Source: Saprospiraceae bacterium (GTDB lineage Bacteria; Bacteroidota; Bacteroidia; Chitinophagales; Saprospiraceae). Taken from it: a DNA stretch of 57,465 bases. The stretch lies in contig JAHDIN010000021.1 in assembly GCA_020630775.1 (NCBI GenBank), positions 1-57,465 on the forward strand, given 5' to 3'. A program made the position numbers and the translations under genes. Below the pieces are notes generated by a model. The model did not search any database, was not told where the DNA came from, and worked only from the letters and a program-made list of their open reading frames with translations. This document shows positions 53,772-57,465 of the stretch, one piece after another; the first letter of the stretch is position 1; each line of letters starts with the position of its first letter.

Positions 53772-56426
53772 ATGTTACGTTATGTCTTCTTTCTCGTTTT
53801 GTTCATCAATCCTTTCTTAGAATCCCACCTTATAAGTCAGCAGTATTTAGATTTGAAGCCTGGGTATTCAAGTCTTGATACGACCTATAATCAAGGATTA
53901 ATATTTGATCCTTTGATGATGATTCAGGGGCGTGCACCTGGTGTTCAAATCTATAATCGTGGTGGTAACCCTAATGTTCAAACTTTTGCGCGTATGAGAG
54001 GTTTGTCTTCATATTCTGGACAAGGTATATTGGTTATTAAAGATGGTATTCCTGGGTATCCTCTGGAAAGTATTGATCCTGCAAGCATTATATCTATAGA
54101 ACTAGTGAATGACCCTGCTTTACACGCTGTTTTCGGCATGCGAGGCGGAGAAGGAGTCATTTCAATCATTACACGTCAACCAAAAAAGAATTCTAAAAAA
54201 TGGTCTATTGGTTTTAAGACACAATTAAGTATTTCTGAGGTTTCAAATAAACATTCAATATTCAGCAAAGATGAATTTCTTGATTCTAATGGCGTTGATA
54301 TTGGTTTTGAAAATGATTGGATATCGAATATAACTAGACAAGGAATCTCTTCTTTAAATAATTTCGATGTCAGTTATAAATATAAGCACACGGATATCTA
54401 TGCAACACTGACCCGACGAAATGTAAATGGGATTTTAGCAGGATCTGGTTTTGTTCGACAAGCACTTAATGCAGCAATTAACCAAAAGGCACTTGATGAT
54501 AGATTAAATATAAGTCTTGGGGCGTCTATTTTACGTGATCAACAAGACTATGGATTTCCAGAAGCATTTAGATACGCTCAAATAATGAATCCGACAGCGC
54601 CAATTTTTAGCGAAGGCATATTAAGTCAAGTAAATGATGAGCGATTTGATGGCTATTATCAAGCCTTAGGCGAATTTGATTATTATAACCCTGTAGCTAT
54701 TGTGGATCAAAATCTTAGGGAAGGGGAGAATGATTATGATGTTTTCTATGGTAAAGTAGATTTCGCTTTGTTAGATGAAACGCTGAGTGTTTATGGTTCA
54801 GTACTTAATTCGAATCGTAGAAATACCTTCGTTACCTTTTACTCTCCATTTTCAAATTATAATGGATTGCCTTTTAATCCTATGGGAACTAGAGGGCAGA
54901 TTGAGCAAATCTTTACAGATGAAAATCTTTCAACCTTAGATGGAGGTCTGTCATTTAAATCTACATTAGGAAAATTAAATACACGTCTAAATATTGGTTC
55001 TTCATTACAAGTAGGCGAATCAAACATCAGAAGACTCAATGAAACTGGTGTGCAGTCGATTGATGAATTTCAGGATACCGTATTGTCTTCCACTTATGGT
55101 TTTGATACAAAATTGATTAGTTTTTATGCTCATGGCCAATTTGAAGTATCAAAAAATTATGTCTTCAATGGATACTTTAGATATGATGGATCAAGCAAGC
55201 TAGGGCAGAATAGTCAATGGGGTAGTTTTTATGGTGTTTCATTTAATGCAGACTTTAATGAATTGCTTAAAATGGATAGCTTAAGCCATTTAAGATTAAA
55301 TATGACATATGGCAAATCAGGTAGTCTTCCTGAACTGGGAGGCTTGTCGGCGGAGCGTAGAATAATAGTTATGAATGCCAATGGAGATACAGCTTCTACA
55401 CCTGGTCTTATTGCCAATCCAGATTTGACATTCGAAAAAAAGACAGAGTATGCGATTGGATTAAATTATGGGCAATCAAAATTTAATTTTTGCGTCACTT
55501 ATTTTAATAAAAAATTAGAAGATTTAATTGCATTTGTCGATGTCGAGAGATCTGTATTTGGTGTTGATTCTAGAATAGATAATGCATATAATTTAAGGAC
55601 AAGTGGTCTGGAAGGGCAATTTTCATTAAATCATTCAAATAAGGAATCAGTGGCTCTTGTGTCTACTGTCTCCATGCATTATTTTTTCAATCAGTTAAAG
55701 GTGCAAGAGGAAAATAGTTTTGAAACGCTCACCGATTTTTCCAACGGTTTCTTGTATGATCCTATAATAACTGCGGATTCTGGTGGAAGTGTTGGAGATA
55801 TCTATGGCGGCATACCAGTGGGTTTAGATGAAGAGCTGGAATACATTTATGAAGACATAAATATGGATGGTAGAGCCTCAGCTAATCCAACTAATTTTAA
55901 TCGAAGAAACGATTTTGCCTTACTTGGGAATGGTTTACCTAACTTTGAATTATCGTATGCTTTGTCATTGAATACTTCGCAATGGTTTGGCGCGATTTTA
56001 TTTAGAGGCGCTTTTGGTCACCAACTTGTAAATAGAACAAATCAATTTTTAGAGCCCCAATTTAGACCAGAAATTATAAGGAATCGAATAGCGACAGAAT
56101 TTGAAATGCGCCCTAGCGAAGTAGAGTTTAATTCTAGATTCGTGGAGTCAGCAAATTTTATGAAGCTAGATAATTTAAGCATCGGCAGATATATAAATTT
56201 AGGCAATGGGCGAATGCTGACGCTTATTTTGACTGGTCAAAATTTAGTAACTGTAACCAATTACTCTGGCGCCGATCCTGAACCATCACTAACGGATGAT
56301 GAATATGTCTTCTATGAACAGGATATAGAATATACTTGGAAAAGTAGATTTATATCAGGAATTGATCGTCGTAAAAGTTATTTGCCATCCAGAACTTTCT
56401 CGATTTCAGCTGAATTAAATTTTTAA
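53772..56426 (+). CDS. SusC-like TonB-dependent outer membrane receptor
   Basis: This 884-residue receptor has a signal peptide (MLRYVFFLVLFINPFLES), a plug domain (about 45-140) with MIQGRAPGVQI, ARMRGLSSYSGQGILVIKDG and GMRGGEGVISIITR, and a beta-barrel with SusC-type motifs (SLGASI, YFRYDGSSKLG, a final aromatic FSISAELNF). It is shorter than usual SusC proteins because the N-terminal carboxypeptidase-like domain is missing. No SusD-like gene follows; the next gene encodes a 146-residue lipoprotein. It therefore looks like an orphan receptor with an unknown substrate, energised by TonB. Confidence 0.88.
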   Translation: MLRYVFFLVLFINPFLESHLISQQYLDLKPGYSSLDTTYNQGLIFDPLMMIQGRAPGVQIYNRGGNPNVQTFARMRGLSSYSGQGILVIKDGIPGYPLESIDPASIISIELVNDPALHAVFGMRGGEGVISIITRQPKKNSKKWSIGFKTQLSISEVSNKHSIFSKDEFLDSNGVDIGFENDWISNITRQGISSLNNFDVSYKYKHTDIYATLTRRNVNGILAGSGFVRQALNAAINQKALDDRLNISLGASILRDQQDYGFPEAFRYAQIMNPTAPIFSEGILSQVNDERFDGYYQALGEFDYYNPVAIVDQNLREGENDYDVFYGKVDFALLDETLSVYGSVLNSNRRNTFVTFYSPFSNYNGLPFNPMGTRGQIEQIFTDENLSTLDGGLSFKSTLGKLNTRLNIGSSLQVGESNIRRLNETGVQSIDEFQDTVLSSTYGFDTKLISFYAHGQFEVSKNYVFNGYFRYDGSSKLGQNSQWGSFYGVSFNADFNELLKMDSLSHLRLNMTYGKSGSLPELGGLSAERRIIVMNANGDTASTPGLIANPDLTFEKKTEYAIGLNYGQSKFNFCVTYFNKKLEDLIAFVDVERSVFGVDSRIDNAYNLRTSGLEGQFSLNHSNKESVALVSTVSMHYFFNQLKVQEENSFETLTDFSNGFLYDPIITADSGGSVGDIYGGIPVGLDEELEYIYEDINMDGRASANPTNFNRRNDFALLGNGLPNFELSYALSLNTSQWFGAILFRGAFGHQLVNRTNQFLEPQFRPEIIRNRIATEFEMRPSEVEFNSRFVESANFMKLDNLSIGRYINLGNGRMLTLILTGQNLVTVTNYSGADPEPSLTDDEYVFYEQDIEYTWKSRFISGIDRRKSYLPSRTFSISAELNF

Positions 56427-56612
56427 TCCGCATTCTAAATAAGAACTTCGTTATGAGGTTTTACATTCATATAAATTATCGATGTGTATTTGCAAACAAT
56501 GGACGATATTATTTTGAAATTAAAGTTGGCGAAGCTTCTTGTTTGCAGTAATTTCAGATTGTTATAGATTTTTCGCTACATGATTTTAGTTCATCTTAAT
56601 TTATAATTGACA

Positions 56613-57053
56613 ATGAAATATTTGATTTTCCTTATTACATTAATCACGATGGGTTGTACGCACGAAAGATCAAGTATTAAAAATCTCTCAGATGATGAGA
56701 TTTGTAAAATGATTATATCAATGGTTGCGAATGATCAAAAAATTAGACTTGAAGGTAACTTTGGTAGTAATAATGAAGTGGATGTTTTTAATACAAAGAC
56801 GCTTATTGAAATTGTAAAATTGAAGGGTTGGCCAAGTAAGGATAGGTATAATTGTGATGAACATCCAGGTGGTGCCATTATATTTAGACACGCACCGCAA
56901 AGATATTTTAAAGAGATTGAATCTCTAATAAAAAAAGAGTATCTGGCGGGCCGTATGCAAGCTGGTGACTATAATTTAATTAAAAATCATCTTGACGGAC
57001 GACCTGTGATTACAAGTGAACAATTGCTCAAAGAACCTGTTTTTAATAAATAG
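56613..57053 (+). CDS. Small lipoprotein of unknown function
   Basis: This 146-residue protein has a lipoprotein signal peptide (MKYLIFLITLITMGC), with the lipidated Cys at residue 15. The mature part is helical and charged, with LSDDEICKMIISMVANDQKI near the start and RMQAGDYNLIKNHLDGR near the end. I do not recognise the family. The ATG at 56613 is preferred to a TTG at 56607. It follows the TonB receptor by 186 bp on the same strand, but is too small to be a SusD. Confidence 0.78.
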   Translation: MKYLIFLITLITMGCTHERSSIKNLSDDEICKMIISMVANDQKIRLEGNFGSNNEVDVFNTKTLIEIVKLKGWPSKDRYNCDEHPGGAIIFRHAPQRYFKEIESLIKKEYLAGRMQAGDYNLIKNHLDGRPVITSEQLLKEPVFNK

Positions 57054-57094
57054 ATAGGTAATCGATCTTAAGCTGTCAAAAAGTTAAACACCTT

Positions 57095-57465
57095 ATGAGC
57101 AAAACTCACTTTAAAATACATAATGGCAAATTCCTCACTCTAATTTTTTTCATAGTAATTGGTATCGTTGGCTGCAATGATGATGAAGAGATGATTGATC
57201 AGAATGATATTATTGCTGAAGGGAACTGCTATCCAGAAGAGCCTGAAGAAATTTTTGCTATAGCATCCGTTCCTGCTAAGATTCAGAACTTTACTGAAGT
57301 AGAATTCGAACAATTGATTATGCAGCCGATCGAAAAATATTTACCTCAAGGTATTTCTGGTGAAGTTAGAATGGTGATATTTTATTCAATAGAGGAAAAT
57401 AGTTGTTTGCTTTCTTTAGAATCTAATATAGAGATAGATGCTGCTGTTTTCAGTGAACTGCAAGA
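57095..57465 (+). CDS. Lipoprotein of unknown function, cut by the window end
   Basis: An open frame starts at ATG 57095 and runs past the window end, with 123 complete codons visible. It has a lipoprotein-type signal (FLTLIFFIVIGIVGC) followed by an acidic linker (NDDEEMIDQND). The visible mature part has mixed alpha/beta character and no known motif. It starts 41 bp after the preceding lipoprotein stop and may be cotranscribed with it. Confidence 0.75.
   Translation, partial: MSKTHFKIHNGKFLTLIFFIVIGIVGCNDDEEMIDQNDIIAEGNCYPEEPEEIFAIASVPAKIQNFTEVEFEQLIMQPIEKYLPQGISGEVRMVIFYSIEENSCLLSLESNIEIDAAVFSELQ

Overview
This is a low-GC, gene-dense stretch of a Bacteroidota chromosome. The evidence is a type B T9SS sorting tail (CHU_C-like) on one exported protein, a SusC-like TonB-dependent receptor, Bacteroidota-type -7 promoter elements (TAnnTTTG), almost no Shine-Dalgarno sequences, and a 5,270-residue secreted mosaic protein. 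A marine, Saprospira-like lineage would fit, but the class is inference.

Layout: 93-596 is a cyclophilin. 864-16676 is one giant secreted protein (2 LamG domains, 10 leucine-rich-repeat modules, then Calx-beta/CARDB/Ig/PKD/HYR-type domains). 16730-31832 is a stress and low-oxygen island. 32255-32328 is tRNA-Arg(ACG). 32373-36574 holds two unknown exported proteins and an S9 peptidase. 36995-38227 is an Fe/2-oxoglutarate enzyme resembling SyrB2-type halogenases. 38538-41645 is a kbp-osmC-metZ-metX operon. 41997-57465 holds rarA, an AlkD-like protein, a six-hairpin glycosidase, a frameshifted SemiSWEET, a patatin-like protein, an amidohydrolase, a T9SS cargo protein, a MerC-like protein behind a metalloregulator-like operator, a TonB receptor and two lipoproteins (the last cut by the window end).

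The most notable content is the island at 16.7-31.9 kb. It encodes a histidine kinase whose PAS domain keeps the FixL haem-pocket residues with FixL spacing (His67, Arg73, Ile82, Arg87). Its partner is a response regulator whose output is a CRP/FNR-type cNMP-HTH module, in effect FixJ and FixK in one protein. Six promoters in the island share one architecture: an FNR/FixK-like palindrome, ATGA(C/T)-N4-(G/A)TCAT with small deviations, then exactly 23 bp, then a -7 element. They precede operons for six universal stress proteins, four CBS-pair proteins, Hsp20, a D-lactate dehydrogenase-like enzyme, an HPF-like ribosome factor, a baeRF-like protein and small membrane proteins. A seventh palindrome lies next to the kinase start. 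The gene content resembles the mycobacterial DosR dormancy regulon (Hsp20, USPs, CBS protein, P-type ATPase, ribosome hibernation factor), but with an unrelated regulator. The P-type ATPase here is a deletion pseudogene.

Several intergenic gaps around 36.6-43.4 kb are filled with short tandem repeats (8-mers, 9-mers, and 6-mers arranged in a 67-bp unit), which flank the halogenase-like gene and rarA.
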